From Polaribacter sp. (GTDB taxonomy: Bacteria; Bacteroidota; Bacteroidia; Flavobacteriales; Flavobacteriaceae), in the NCBI RefSeq assembly GCF_024639685.1, contig NZ_JAHEHX010000001.1, positions 198,037 through 262,036 of the forward strand: a DNA stretch of 64,000 nt, read 5' to 3'. Positions 34,894-43,344 of this stretch are shown here, one piece after another. The notes beneath the pieces were generated by a model that did not search any database, had not been told where the DNA came from, and saw only the letters and a program-made list of their open reading frames with translations. How positions within the stretch are numbered: the stretch's first letter is position 1; every line of letters begins with the position of its first letter. Position numbers and translations under genes: made by a program.

Positions 34894-35660
34894 CTACTTT
34901 GGTATTATTCTATAATTAGCCAAACTAAGCGTCCAATCATAATTTGTAAAAACTAATCGGTTTGGCATTTCAGGGACAATTTTATAATCGATAAGAATTT
35001 TTTTTACACCTTTAATTCCTTTAAAATCTCCTCTAAACCAAGAGAATAGCGTTGTTGTCTTAACTGTTTTATTTTTTAAGTTATAAGTAGTTTGAGTCTC
35101 TAAGAATTCTTTTGTGGCAAAATTTAGTGCTGTATTCAAGTTTTTAGGGGAATATATTTGAACAGGTGGACAATTTTTAGCACCACAATTCAGTGCAAAA
35201 TGAATTCGCCAGTCTATTTCTCCTTGAATTCGAAGCTCTAACTCCCATTTTGGTCTAAATATTTTTTTTAAATATCCTAAACTTAGTTTTACGGTAGACT
35301 TTCTAAGTATACCGTGCTCAATATTATCAAAAGACAGCAATTGGTTGGCAATCTGTATCCGAGGTTTTTTAAAAAAACGACTTCTGTTTTCATATTCTTT
35401 AGGGTTTTTTGTTAATGATATTTGTATAAACGCATTGTACACATTAATCCAAAAAGCTATTTTTTTTCGTCTGTATTTAGTTCTAAAATAAGATCTTTTA
35501 AACTGCCTTTTGCAAGTGTTTTAACTTCTGCTCTAAAAGGTTTATTTTCTATTAGGTTTTGAAGTAATTTCTGGCTAGTTTTAGTATAGTTTATTGTTTG
35601 CTTGGCAAACAAATTTAATGAACACCAAAAAAGTGTAAGTGTAATAATTTTTTTAATCAT
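34894..35660 (-). pseudogene. DUF547 protein gene split by a one-base frameshift
   Basis: The reading starts at 35660 with a signal peptide (MIKKIITLTLFWCSLNLFAK) and runs to LNTDEKK, stop at 35457-35459. The preceding run reads as eight A on the minus strand (35460-35467); a ninth A would give KKIAFWINVYNAFIQI and join exactly to the downstream frame (from 35442) to its stop at 34894. That part carries the DUF547 hallmark IHFALNCGAKNCPP and a complete C terminus. DUF547 proteins are exported, of unknown function and about 250 residues, which matches the joined length. A one-base loss in a homopolymer could be a real mutation, phase variation or a sequencing error. Confidence 0.88.
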
Positions 35661-35688
35661 ATTTAACGATACAAATGATGTTCATTTT

Positions 35689-36231
35689 TTAGTCTAATAT
35701 TTTTGTTGGCAAACCATCTATGCTGTTTTGGTTTTTATCGCTCCAATATTGTTTTATACCCTCCTTACCCTTCTTACTGGCCCAATTATTTAAATCTTCT
35801 CTTTCGCCTTTGTAGTCAAAATACGGAATTGACATTCCACAAGATGTTTGTGCAGACTCAATTGTAATATCAAAAATTTGTCGAGTTCCTGGGGTTGCAG
35901 GAAATAGCTTTATCAAATCGATCCAAGAGGCATCACCTTCCTTAATCTCTTTTCCTTTTCCGTACAATCTTAAAATGTTTGGAGCACCTTCAAATGCACA
36001 AAACATTAGAGTTATGCGTTTGTTTTCTATGAGATGTGCAGCTGTTTCGTTACCACTACCAGTTACATTTAGCCATGCTACTTTATTTTCGTTTATCACC
36101 CTAAAAGAATCCATGCCTTTTGGAGACAAATTAATTCTTCCTTTATTTGGGGAAGTCGTAACAAAAAATATTTTTTGAGCCTCAATAAATCGAACTAGTT
36201 TAGAAGTAATTTTAGTGTAAAACTTAGCCAT
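35689..36231 (-). CDS. Pyridoxamine 5'-phosphate oxidase-like FMN-binding protein
   Basis: The 180-residue protein has the split-barrel PNPOx fold: IEAQKIFFVTTSPNKGRINLSPKG near residue 16-39, VINENKVAWLNVTGSGNETAAHL near 45, then RITLMFCAFEGAPNILRLYGKG near 71. The VTGSGNETAAHL pattern is characteristic of small stand-alone members annotated as pyridoxamine 5'-phosphate oxidase family proteins, which are often F420- or FMN-binding and not true PdxH. No specific substrate can be assigned. It is divergent from the nhaC-like gene, with an 81-base gap that holds a palindrome and a promoter. Confidence 0.85.
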   Translation of the reverse strand: MAKFYTKITSKLVRFIEAQKIFFVTTSPNKGRINLSPKGMDSFRVINENKVAWLNVTGSGNETAAHLIENKRITLMFCAFEGAPNILRLYGKGKEIKEGDASWIDLIKLFPATPGTRQIFDITIESAQTSCGMSIPYFDYKGEREDLNNWASKKGKEGIKQYWSDKNQNSIDGLPTKILD

Positions 36232-36240
36232 AATATATAA

Positions 36241-36254
36241 GAGTTTTAAAACTC
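36241..36254. repeat. Perfect 14-bp palindrome between divergent genes
   Basis: GAGTTTTAAAACTC is an exact palindrome in the gap between the FMN-binding protein gene and the antiporter gene. It could be an operator half-site pair or chance. Confidence 0.35.
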
Positions 36255-36285
36255 TAAATTACGATATCTAAATTTATTAATTTAG

Positions 36286-36293
36286 TACCTTTA
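36286..36293 (+). promoter_or_regulatory. -7-like box for the NhaC-type antiporter
   Basis: TACCTTTA matches the consensus except for the last base and lies 19 bases before the ATG at 36313. Confidence 0.45.
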
Positions 36294-36312
36294 GCAAAAT
36301 AAATTCTTTACT

Positions 36313-37788
36313 ATGGAGTATGGTTTCTTGTCTGTGATACCACCAATTGTTGCAATTATTTTAGCGTTAAAAACCAAGCAAGTTTATATTGCTTTGCTTT
36401 TTGGAATTTGGTTTTCTTGGTTAATTGTAAAAGGCTGGAATCCTTTAGAAGGAACTTTAGCAATGATTGAGGGAATGGTTAATGTTTTTCAATCGAAAGG
36501 AAATACAAGAACCATAATTTTTAGTGCTTTAGTAGGTTCTTTATTGGTTTTTATTCAATATTCTAGAGGAGTTGAAGGTTTTATAAATATCATTAATAGT
36601 AGGTTGGTAAAACTAGAAAATAAGAAATCTGGTTATGCTAGAATAATGGTTCAAATTTTAGCAACGCTTACAGGTTTGTTACTTTTTGTAGAAACTAGTA
36701 TATCGTCTTTAACAGTAGGTACTTTATACAGACCAATATTTGATAAACTAAAAATACCCAGAGAAAAACTAGCCTACATTGCAGATTCTAGTTCTGCACC
36801 ATCATCAATATTAATTCCTTTTAATGCATGGGGTGCTTTTATTATGGGTTTATTGCTAACACAAGGAATTGATAAACCTTTCTCTGTGATGATAGCCTCT
36901 ATTAAATATAATTTTTATCCTTTATTAGCAATCGGAATTTTGTTTTTTATCATTTTATCAAAAAAAGATTTTGTTTTGATGAAAAAGGCAGAAAAAAGAA
37001 CTAAAGAAACGGGTTTGTTAATGAATGAAGGCTCTAAACCTGTGGTTTCTGATGAGGTAACTTCTTTCCCGCCAAAAGAAGGAATAGAAGCAAAAGCATA
37101 CAACATGATTGTGCCACTTTTGGTAATGGTTTGTATGATGCCAATCAACCTAATTTATACAGGTTGGGATGCAGTAGAAGAAGCAACATCATTTTTGAAT
37201 CATGCTTCGCAAGCAATAGGAGAAGGCTCTGGATCTTCATCTGTTTTGTATGCAGTAATTTCTGCAATTTTAGTTGCGATTACCATGTATTTTATTCAGG
37301 GAATCTTAAAACCAAAAGAAGCTGTAAACTTAACTTTAAAAGGGATTAGCGAATTAATACCTTTGGCTTTACTAATGCTTTTAGCTTTTGCAATTGGAGA
37401 CGCATGTAAAGTATTAGACACAGGAAATTATGTGGCTAATATTACAGAAAGTTGGCTGTCTCCAGAATTGTTGCCAGCAGTTGTTTTTATTGTAAGTTCT
37501 TTTATTGCATTTTCTACAGGAACTTCTTGGGGAACCTTTGCAATAATGTTGGCAATTTCTCTACCTATGGCTAATATTCATGGAGCAGATATTACTATTG
37601 TTGTGGCTGCAACTTTAGGAGGAGGAATTTTTGGAGATCATTGCTCACCAATTTCTGATACTTCAATTATATCTTCTATGGCTTCTGCTAGTGATCATAT
37701 AGACCACGTAAAAACACAACTGCCTTATGCTTTATTTGGAGGTTTAATAACAGTAATACTATATTTGATTATTGGGTTTTTTGGATAA
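36313..37788 (+). CDS. NhaC-family Na+/H+ antiporter
   Basis: The 491-residue integral membrane protein has about 11-12 helices and the family hallmark GGGIFGDHCSPISDTSIISS near residue 435. Other family segments are PSSILIPFNAWGAFI near 165 and FSTGTSWGTFAIMLAISLP near 396. NhaC-type carriers exchange Na+ for H+, and some relatives move malate/lactate or amino acids instead, so cation exchange is the default guess. It has its own -7 box and stands alone between converging or diverging genes; its stop abuts that of the following minus-strand gene. Confidence 0.85.
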   Translation: MEYGFLSVIPPIVAIILALKTKQVYIALLFGIWFSWLIVKGWNPLEGTLAMIEGMVNVFQSKGNTRTIIFSALVGSLLVFIQYSRGVEGFINIINSRLVKLENKKSGYARIMVQILATLTGLLLFVETSISSLTVGTLYRPIFDKLKIPREKLAYIADSSSAPSSILIPFNAWGAFIMGLLLTQGIDKPFSVMIASIKYNFYPLLAIGILFFIILSKKDFVLMKKAEKRTKETGLLMNEGSKPVVSDEVTSFPPKEGIEAKAYNMIVPLLVMVCMMPINLIYTGWDAVEEATSFLNHASQAIGEGSGSSSVLYAVISAILVAITMYFIQGILKPKEAVNLTLKGISELIPLALLMLLAFAIGDACKVLDTGNYVANITESWLSPELLPAVVFIVSSFIAFSTGTSWGTFAIMLAISLPMANIHGADITIVVAATLGGGIFGDHCSPISDTSIISSMASASDHIDHVKTQLPYALFGGLITVILYLIIGFFG

Positions 37789-38184
37789 TTAATTAGCTAA
37801 AACCCCGTGTTTTTTTATTTCATCAATCATTTTTAAAGCACCTTCTTTAATAGTGTTTGCTTTGAATAAAAACGTTTTTTCGTACAAGGAGTTACCTTCA
37901 AAGAAAGTAACTTGAAAACGGTTGTTTATCTTGAATAACTCTGGCTGAATCAACTCAATTTTAGCAAAAGAATTTGCAGGGAGTTTTTCTAATTTTTTAC
38001 GTAATAAAGAAGTAGTTTTAGTATCAGAAAAACCTTGAGAAACAATAACCAACATTTCTAAATCAACAACTTTATTATTGATTAGATATACATTCCAATC
38101 AACAGTTTTATAAATATCATTGTATTCATAAATAACAGCCATTTCTACACCTGTAACTTCTGGTATTTGGATGTCTTTTTTCAT
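37789..38184 (-). CDS. Conserved hypothetical protein, 131 residues
   Basis: No named domain is recognisable. The protein is soluble and has a regular alternation of strands and helices (EMAVIYEYNDIYKTVDWNVY, VVDLEMLVIVSQGF, NRFQVTFFEGNSLYEKTFLF), ending with a helix EGALKMIDEIKKHG. I recall similar small proteins next to pheS in other Flavobacteriia, but cannot cite a function. It lies on the same strand as pheS, 72 bases downstream, with a repeat element and a hairpin between them. Its stop abuts that of the antiporter gene. Confidence 0.55.
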   Translation of the reverse strand: MKKDIQIPEVTGVEMAVIYEYNDIYKTVDWNVYLINNKVVDLEMLVIVSQGFSDTKTTSLLRKKLEKLPANSFAKIELIQPELFKINNRFQVTFFEGNSLYEKTFLFKANTIKEGALKMIDEIKKHGVLAN

Positions 38185-38187
38185 ATA

Positions 38188-38206
38188 TGCTGAACTTGTT
38201 TCAGTA
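38188..38206. repeat. Intergenic palindromic repeat TGCTGAA-N5-TTCAG, copy 1
   Basis: TGCTGAACTTGTTTCAGTA is an inverted repeat with one imperfect pair. Nearly the same sequence recurs at 47369-47387, also between genes. I recall this sequence as a small interspersed palindrome frequent in Flavobacteriia genomes. Confidence 0.6.
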
Positions 38207-38237
38207 TCTGTTAAAAAAACAGAAGAATTATTGAAAG

Positions 38238-38258
38238 AAGCTGAACTAAATTCAGCTT
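38238..38258 (-). terminator. Hairpin at the pheS stop codon
   Basis: AAGCTGAA (38238-38245) and TTCAGCTT (38251-38258) are exact complements around a five-base loop, and the stem overlaps the pheS stop. On the minus strand a T-rich stretch follows some bases later, so termination may be partial. The stem resembles the adjacent palindromic repeat. Confidence 0.45.
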
Positions 38259-39276
38259 AAATTACACTTTTAAATTGCTCTAAGAAACGCTTGTCATTTT
38301 CATAAAACATTCTAATATCTGGTATTTGATATAACAACATTGCAATACGTTCTATACCCATACCAAAAGCATAACCAGAATATTTTGTAGGGTCTATGTT
38401 TGCATTTTTCAAAACATTTGGGTCAACCATTCCACATCCCATAATTTCTAACCAACCAGTACCTTTTGTAATTCTATAATCTGTTTCTGTTTCTAAACCC
38501 CAATATATATCTACTTCTGCACTTGGCTCAGTAAACGGGAAGTAAGAAGGTCTTAATCTAATTTTAGACTTCCCAAACATCTCTTTTGTAAAGTATAAAA
38601 GTGTTTGTTTTAAATCGGCAAAAGAAACATCAGTATCTATATATAAACCTTCCACTTGATGAAAAATACAGTGTGCTCTAGCAGAAATATCCTCGTTTCT
38701 AAAAACACGACCAGGAGAAATTGTTCTAATTGGTGGTTTATTTTCTTCCATATAACGCACTTGTACAGAAGAAGTGTGTGTACGTAATAAAATATCAGGA
38801 TTTTGTTCGATGAAGAACGTGTCTTGCATGTCTCTTGCAGGATGATATTCAGGTAAATTTAAGGCTGTAAAGTTATGCCAATCATCTTCAATTTCTGGAC
38901 CTTCAGAAACTGTAAAACCAATTCTGTTAAAAATCTCAATAATTTGATTTCTTACCAATGATATTGGATGACGTGAACCCAACTCAATAGGTTCAGAAGG
39001 TCTTGTTAAATCCCCATAAACTCCTTTTTCTTCAACAGCACTTTCTAAAGCTTCATTTAATTCTGTAACTTTATTTTCTGCAGATTTCTTTAAGTTGTTT
39101 AATGCTTGACCACAATCTTTACGTAAATCAGCATCTACGTTTTTAAATTCAGAAAAAAGGTCTTTTAATAACCCTTTACTTCCTAAATATTTAATTCTAA
39201 ATGACTCAACTTCGTCTTTGGTAGTTGCTTTAAAAGATTGCACCTCACTAATTAATTCCTTTACTTTATCTAACAT
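38257..39276 (-). CDS. pheS: Phenylalanyl-tRNA synthetase alpha subunit
   Basis: The 339-residue class II subunit starts at MLDKVKELISEVQSF (ATG at 39276); the longer frame adds eight unlikely residues. An N-terminal coiled coil covers about 1-90. The catalytic core has HPISLVRNQIIEIFNRIGF near 107, FRNEDISARAHCIFHQVEGL near 190 (class II motif 2), and GMGIERIAMLLY near 310 (motif 3). With PheT, which is not in this window, it charges tRNA-Phe. A -7 box with an exact consensus lies 22 bases before the start. Confidence 0.97.
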   Translation of the reverse strand: MLDKVKELISEVQSFKATTKDEVESFRIKYLGSKGLLKDLFSEFKNVDADLRKDCGQALNNLKKSAENKVTELNEALESAVEEKGVYGDLTRPSEPIELGSRHPISLVRNQIIEIFNRIGFTVSEGPEIEDDWHNFTALNLPEYHPARDMQDTFFIEQNPDILLRTHTSSVQVRYMEENKPPIRTISPGRVFRNEDISARAHCIFHQVEGLYIDTDVSFADLKQTLLYFTKEMFGKSKIRLRPSYFPFTEPSAEVDIYWGLETETDYRITKGTGWLEIMGCGMVDPNVLKNANIDPTKYSGYAFGMGIERIAMLLYQIPDIRMFYENDKRFLEQFKSVI

Positions 39277-39297
39277 TTTTATCAAAAATTGATAGCA

Positions 39298-39305
39298 CAA
39301 ATTTA
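39298..39305 (-). promoter_or_regulatory. Perfect -7 box for pheS
   Basis: TAAATTTG on the minus strand matches TAnnTTTG and lies 21 bases before the pheS ATG. I see no obvious attenuator leader peptide. Confidence 0.55.
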
Positions 39306-39410
39306 AACTTTTTTAAAGAGTTTAATATTATAAAAGTTCAGAAAAGAACAATAGCCAACGAAATCGATTGAAATCAATACATTAACAAATAGTTAATATT
39401 TTTTTTTGCA

Positions 39411-39439
39411 TTTGAGAATTAAGAAATTAACTATCTTTG
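39411..39439 (+). promoter_or_regulatory. Two-element promoter of gdhA
   Basis: TTTG (39411-39414) is followed after 17 bases by TATCTTTG (39432-39439), an exact Bacteroidota promoter. The leader to the ATG at 39474 is about 27 bases. Confidence 0.7.
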
Positions 39440-39473
39440 TAGCGTTAAATTTTTATAAAATTCATAAATAATT

Positions 39474-40829
39474 ATGTCTAATAATATAGAGTTAAAAATA
39501 AATGAGTTTATGGATATGGTTAAATCAAGAAACAACCATGAGCCAGAATTCTTACAAGCTGTTCAAGAAGTAGCAGAAACTGTAATACCATATATTGTAA
39601 ATCATGATATTTATCATGGTAAAAATATTTTACTAAGAATGGTAGAGCCAGAAAGATTATTGTCTTTTAGAGTTTCTTGGGTAGATGATGATGGAGAAAT
39701 ACAAGTAAACAGAGGGTACAGAATTCAAATGAATTCTGCAATTGGTCCTTACAAAGGAGGTTTACGTTTTCACCCAACAGTAAATGCAAGTATTTTAAAG
39801 TTTTTGGCTTTTGAACAAGTATTCAAAAACTCGTTAACCACTTTGCCTATGGGCGGAGGAAAAGGAGGTTCTGATTTTGATCCTAAAGGAAAATCAGACA
39901 ATGAAATCATGCGTTTTTGCCATGCTTTTATGAGTGAATTGTTCAGACATATTGGTCCAAATACAGATGTACCTGCAGGAGATATTGGTGTAGGAGCTAG
40001 AGAAATTGGTTTTATGTTTGGTATGTATAAAAAACTAAATAACGAATTTACTGGTGTTTTAACAGGTAAAGGTCAATCTTGGGGTGGTTCTTTAATTAGA
40101 CCAGAGGCAACAGGATATGGAACTGTATACTTTGCAGATAACATGTTAAAGCTTAAAGGAGACTCTTTTGATGGTAAAAAAGTGGTGATTTCTGGTTCAG
40201 GAAACGTTGCTCAATATGCAGCAGAAAAAGCGATTGAATTAGGTGCTACAATTTTAACATTATCAGATTCTGGAGGATATATTTTAGATGAAGATGGTAT
40301 AGATACAGAAAAGCTAGAACACGTTATGTATATTAAAAACAAAAAACGTGGTAGAATTAGTGAGTATTTAAATAAATATTCAGGCGCAAAATATGTAGAA
40401 GGTGGTAGACCTTGGTCTGTAAAATGTGATATTGCTTTACCTTGTGCAACTCAGAATGAGTTAAATGGGCAAGAAGCAAAAACATTAATCGAAAACGGAT
40501 GTATGTGTGTTTCTGAAGGAGCAAATATGCCTTCTACACCAGAAGCAATTCATGAATTTACCAATGCAAAAATATTATTTGCGCCAGGTAAAGCTTCTAA
40601 TGCTGGTGGTGTTGCAACTTCTGGTTTAGAAATGTCTCAAAACTCACTAAGAATTTCTTGGTCTAGAGAAGAGGTAGATAGCAGATTAAAAGATATTATG
40701 GAAGATATTCATGATTCTTGTGTTCAATATGGAGAGCAAGAAGATGGTTCTATAGATTACATTAAAGGTGCAAATATTGCAGGTTTTGTAAAAGTAGCAG
40801 ATGCAATGTTAGCACAGGGCGTTATCTAA
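39474..40829 (+). CDS. gdhA: NADP-type glutamate dehydrogenase
   Basis: The 451-residue enzyme is the hexameric small-subunit GDH. The substrate loop LPMGGGKGGSDFDPKGK near residue 123 contains the catalytic Lys, and PAGDIGVGAREIGFMFG near 167 carries the catalytic Asp. The dinucleotide fold VVISGSGNVAQYAAEKAI is near 237. GDH converts 2-oxoglutarate and ammonium to glutamate; the lineage and hexamer type suggest NADP preference, an inference. It has a strong two-element promoter and a terminator, so it is monocistronic. Confidence 0.96.
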   Translation: MSNNIELKINEFMDMVKSRNNHEPEFLQAVQEVAETVIPYIVNHDIYHGKNILLRMVEPERLLSFRVSWVDDDGEIQVNRGYRIQMNSAIGPYKGGLRFHPTVNASILKFLAFEQVFKNSLTTLPMGGGKGGSDFDPKGKSDNEIMRFCHAFMSELFRHIGPNTDVPAGDIGVGAREIGFMFGMYKKLNNEFTGVLTGKGQSWGGSLIRPEATGYGTVYFADNMLKLKGDSFDGKKVVISGSGNVAQYAAEKAIELGATILTLSDSGGYILDEDGIDTEKLEHVMYIKNKKRGRISEYLNKYSGAKYVEGGRPWSVKCDIALPCATQNELNGQEAKTLIENGCMCVSEGANMPSTPEAIHEFTNAKILFAPGKASNAGGVATSGLEMSQNSLRISWSREEVDSRLKDIMEDIHDSCVQYGEQEDGSIDYIKGANIAGFVKVADAMLAQGVI

Positions 40830-40855
40830 TTCTTTTTAGAATCACTAAAATTATG

Positions 40856-40884
40856 AAACGCATCAAGTAATTGATGCGTTTTTT
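40856..40884 (+). terminator. Terminator after gdhA
   Basis: AAACGCATCAA (40856-40866) pairs exactly with TTGATGCGTTT (40871-40881) around a four-base loop, followed by more T. Confidence 0.85.
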
Positions 40885-40920
40885 GTTTCTTTGTATTGCT
40901 AATAGTTAGAATTAGATCTT

Positions 40921-41760
40921 ATGCGTATTCTTAAGAACCTTCTCGTAAAAGGGCAACATTCTAAACCAATTGTAACCGATGTTTTTTACAAAGAAACACG
41001 TCAGCCTAAAAAAATAATTATATTTTGTCATGGTTATAAAGGTTATAAAGATTGGGGTGCTTGGAATTTAATGGCAGAAACCTTTGCTAATGCTGATTTC
41101 TTTTTTATTAAGTTTAACTTTTCTCATAATGGAGGTACCCCAGAAAACCCTATCGATTTTCCAGATTTAGAAGCTTTTGGTAATAATAATTATACCAAAG
41201 AACTAGATGATTTAGAAAGTATCATCGACTGGATTTCTACAAATTCAACTTATAAAAATGATGTAAATTTAAATGATATTTCAATTATTGGTCATAGTAG
41301 AGGAGGAGGAGTTGTGTTGCTTAAAGCCAATGAAGATGAAAGAGTAAAACAAGTAATTACACTTGCTGCAGTTTCAGATTTTGGTTCTAGAAGTTCAACT
41401 ATTGGCGATTTAGAAAATTGGAAAAAAACAGGAGTTAAGTATGTTGTAAATGTTAGAACAAAGCAGCAAATGCCACACTTTTATCAGTTTTATAAAAATT
41501 TTAAAGCGAATGAATCTCACTTAAATATTCAAAACGCAGTTAAAAATTTACAAATTCCTTTACTTATTATTCATGGAGATCATGATACCTCTATACCAAT
41601 AAAAGAAGCCCATCAAATTCATAATTGGCAACCAAATAGCACTTTAGAAATTATTAAAAATGCAGACCATGTTTTTAATGTTTCACATCCTTGGCGAAAA
41701 AAAGTGCTTTCAGAGGAACTGAGCCAAATAACACAATTGTGTATTGATTTTTTAACATAG
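40921..41760 (+). CDS. Alpha/beta hydrolase (dienelactone hydrolase-like)
   Basis: The 279-residue soluble protein shows the hydrolase fold: IIIFCHGYKGYKDWGAWNLM near residue 31 (oxyanion region), the nucleophile elbow SIIGHSRGGGVVLLKA near 120 with catalytic Ser, LLIIHGDHDTSIPIKEAH near 217 (Asp region), and NADHVFNVSHPW near 250 with the catalytic His. It has no signal peptide. The closest annotations I know are prolyl-oligopeptidase/DLH-type hydrolases; the substrate is unknown. It lies between the gdhA terminator and dinB. Confidence 0.85.
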   Translation: MRILKNLLVKGQHSKPIVTDVFYKETRQPKKIIIFCHGYKGYKDWGAWNLMAETFANADFFFIKFNFSHNGGTPENPIDFPDLEAFGNNNYTKELDDLESIIDWISTNSTYKNDVNLNDISIIGHSRGGGVVLLKANEDERVKQVITLAAVSDFGSRSSTIGDLENWKKTGVKYVVNVRTKQQMPHFYQFYKNFKANESHLNIQNAVKNLQIPLLIIHGDHDTSIPIKEAHQIHNWQPNSTLEIIKNADHVFNVSHPWRKKVLSEELSQITQLCIDFLT

Positions 41761-41813
41761 AAAATGTTTTTTCTTAGGTGTAAAATTTGCACGATACTTC
41801 GTAAATTAGAGGT

Positions 41814-42902
41814 ATGGAATTGCAACCTCCTTTTCGTAAAATAATTCATGTAGATATGGATGCTTATTATGCTTCTGTAGCAGAATTAGACAATCCAGAA
41901 TTGAGAGGAAAAGCCATTGCAGTTGGTGGTGGAGGTGATAGAGGTGTTGTTTCTGCAGCTAGTTATGAAGCAAGAAAATTCGGAGTAAAATCTGCAATGA
42001 GTAATGTGTTAGCCAAACAAAAATGTCCTCATATCATTTTTGTAAAATCAGATTTTGCACGTTACAAAGAGCTCTCTGCACAGATAAGAGAAATTTTTTT
42101 TGAGTACACAGATTTGGTTGAACCTTTATCTTTAGATGAGGCATATTTAGATGTTACAGAGAATAAAAAAGGTAACCCATCTGCTAATGAAATTGCAAGA
42201 GAAATTCGTCAAAAAATATTTGATAAAACAGGTTTAAGAGCATCAGCAGGTATTTCTATCAATAAATTTATTGCAAAAGTTGCTTCAGATATTAATAAAC
42301 CTAATGGTCAAAAAACCATACACCCAGAAGAAGTCATTCAGTTTTTAGAAGAGTTACCTGTCAATAAATTTTATGGAGTGGGTAAGGTAACTGCAGCAAA
42401 AATGTATAACTTGGGTATTTTTGTGGGCAATGATTTAAAAAAGAAAACGTTAGAAGAATTATCGATACTTTTTGGTAAGTCTGGTTTACACTATTATAAT
42501 ATTGTAAGAGGTATTCATAAAAGTGAAGTGAAACCTAATAGAATTCGTAAATCTGTAGGAGCAGAAAGAACGTTTAGAGAAAATATTTCTTCAGAAATTT
42601 ACATGTTAGATAAACTAAATGATATTGCTGATGAAATTGAAAAACGTATGGAAAAAAGCAACTCAAAAGGTAAAACTATAACTTTAAAAATTAAATATTC
42701 AGATTTTACTCAGCAAACAAGAAGTAAAACAATAGGTCAGTTTTTAAGCAAAAAGAAAGAGTTTTTTCCAATAGTTAAAGAGCTTTTATATCAAGATAAA
42801 TTAGAGAATTCAGTTCGTCTTTTAGGGTTGTCTTTCAGTAATTTAAACAATAACATTCAAGAACCTGTTTGGGTACAATTACAATTTGATTTTAATGATT
42901 AA
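41814..42902 (+). CDS. dinB: DNA polymerase IV (Y family)
   Basis: The 362-residue enzyme has the Y-family catalytic residues in HVDMDAYYASVA near residue 11 and SLDEAYLDVT near 104, the fingers motif VVSAASYEARKFGVKSAM near 44, a helix-hairpin-helix thumb near 176-200 and a little-finger domain after about 240. It is an error-prone translesion polymerase. It is the first gene of a long run of same-strand genes to 51173. The acetyltransferase behind it overlaps its end by eight bases. No SOS box can be identified by eye. Confidence 0.96.
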   Translation: MELQPPFRKIIHVDMDAYYASVAELDNPELRGKAIAVGGGGDRGVVSAASYEARKFGVKSAMSNVLAKQKCPHIIFVKSDFARYKELSAQIREIFFEYTDLVEPLSLDEAYLDVTENKKGNPSANEIAREIRQKIFDKTGLRASAGISINKFIAKVASDINKPNGQKTIHPEEVIQFLEELPVNKFYGVGKVTAAKMYNLGIFVGNDLKKKTLEELSILFGKSGLHYYNIVRGIHKSEVKPNRIRKSVGAERTFRENISSEIYMLDKLNDIADEIEKRMEKSNSKGKTITLKIKYSDFTQQTRSKTIGQFLSKKKEFFPIVKELLYQDKLENSVRLLGLSFSNLNNNIQEPVWVQLQFDFND

Positions 42903-43344
42903 ATTAATTAGAACCACTTCCGAAAATAAAGATTTTATCAATTTGGTAAGGGATTTAGATGCCTATCTTAAAATTACTGATGAAGATGAACACGATTTTT
43001 ACAATCAATTTAATAATATTGATGTAATTAAGCATGTGGTTATTGGGTATCATGAAAATACACTTGTTGGTTGTGGAGCTATTAAACATTTTGACGAAGA
43101 TTCTGTTGAAGTAAAACGAATGTTTGTATCACCTATAGCAAGAGGTAAAGGTTTTGCACAACAAATTTTATTAGACTTAGAGCAATGGGCCAAAGAATTG
43201 GGATATAAAAGTTGTATTTTAGAAACTGGAAAAAGACAGGTTGAGGCTGTAAAATTTTATCATAAATGCAACTATTCAATAGTACCAAATTATGGCCAAT
43301 ATGAAGGTATGAAAAACAGCATCTGTTTTAAAAAAGGAGTGTAA
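42895..43344 (+). CDS. GNAT family N-acetyltransferase
   Basis: The product is about 149 residues from the ATG at 42895 (MIKLIRTTSENKDF); an earlier TTG adds three residues. It has KHVVIGYHENTLVGCGAIKH near residue 46, the acetyl-CoA motif VKRMFVSPIARGKGFAQQIL near 74 and AVKFYHKCNYSIV near 123. This is a small single-domain GNAT of unknown substrate. It overlaps dinB by eight bases and its stop directly precedes the ATG of the first FAD oxidoreductase, so translation of the three genes is coupled. Whether it belongs to the biosynthetic cluster behind it is uncertain. Confidence 0.83.
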   Translation: MIKLIRTTSENKDFINLVRDLDAYLKITDEDEHDFYNQFNNIDVIKHVVIGYHENTLVGCGAIKHFDEDSVEVKRMFVSPIARGKGFAQQILLDLEQWAKELGYKSCILETGKRQVEAVKFYHKCNYSIVPNYGQYEGMKNSICFKKGV

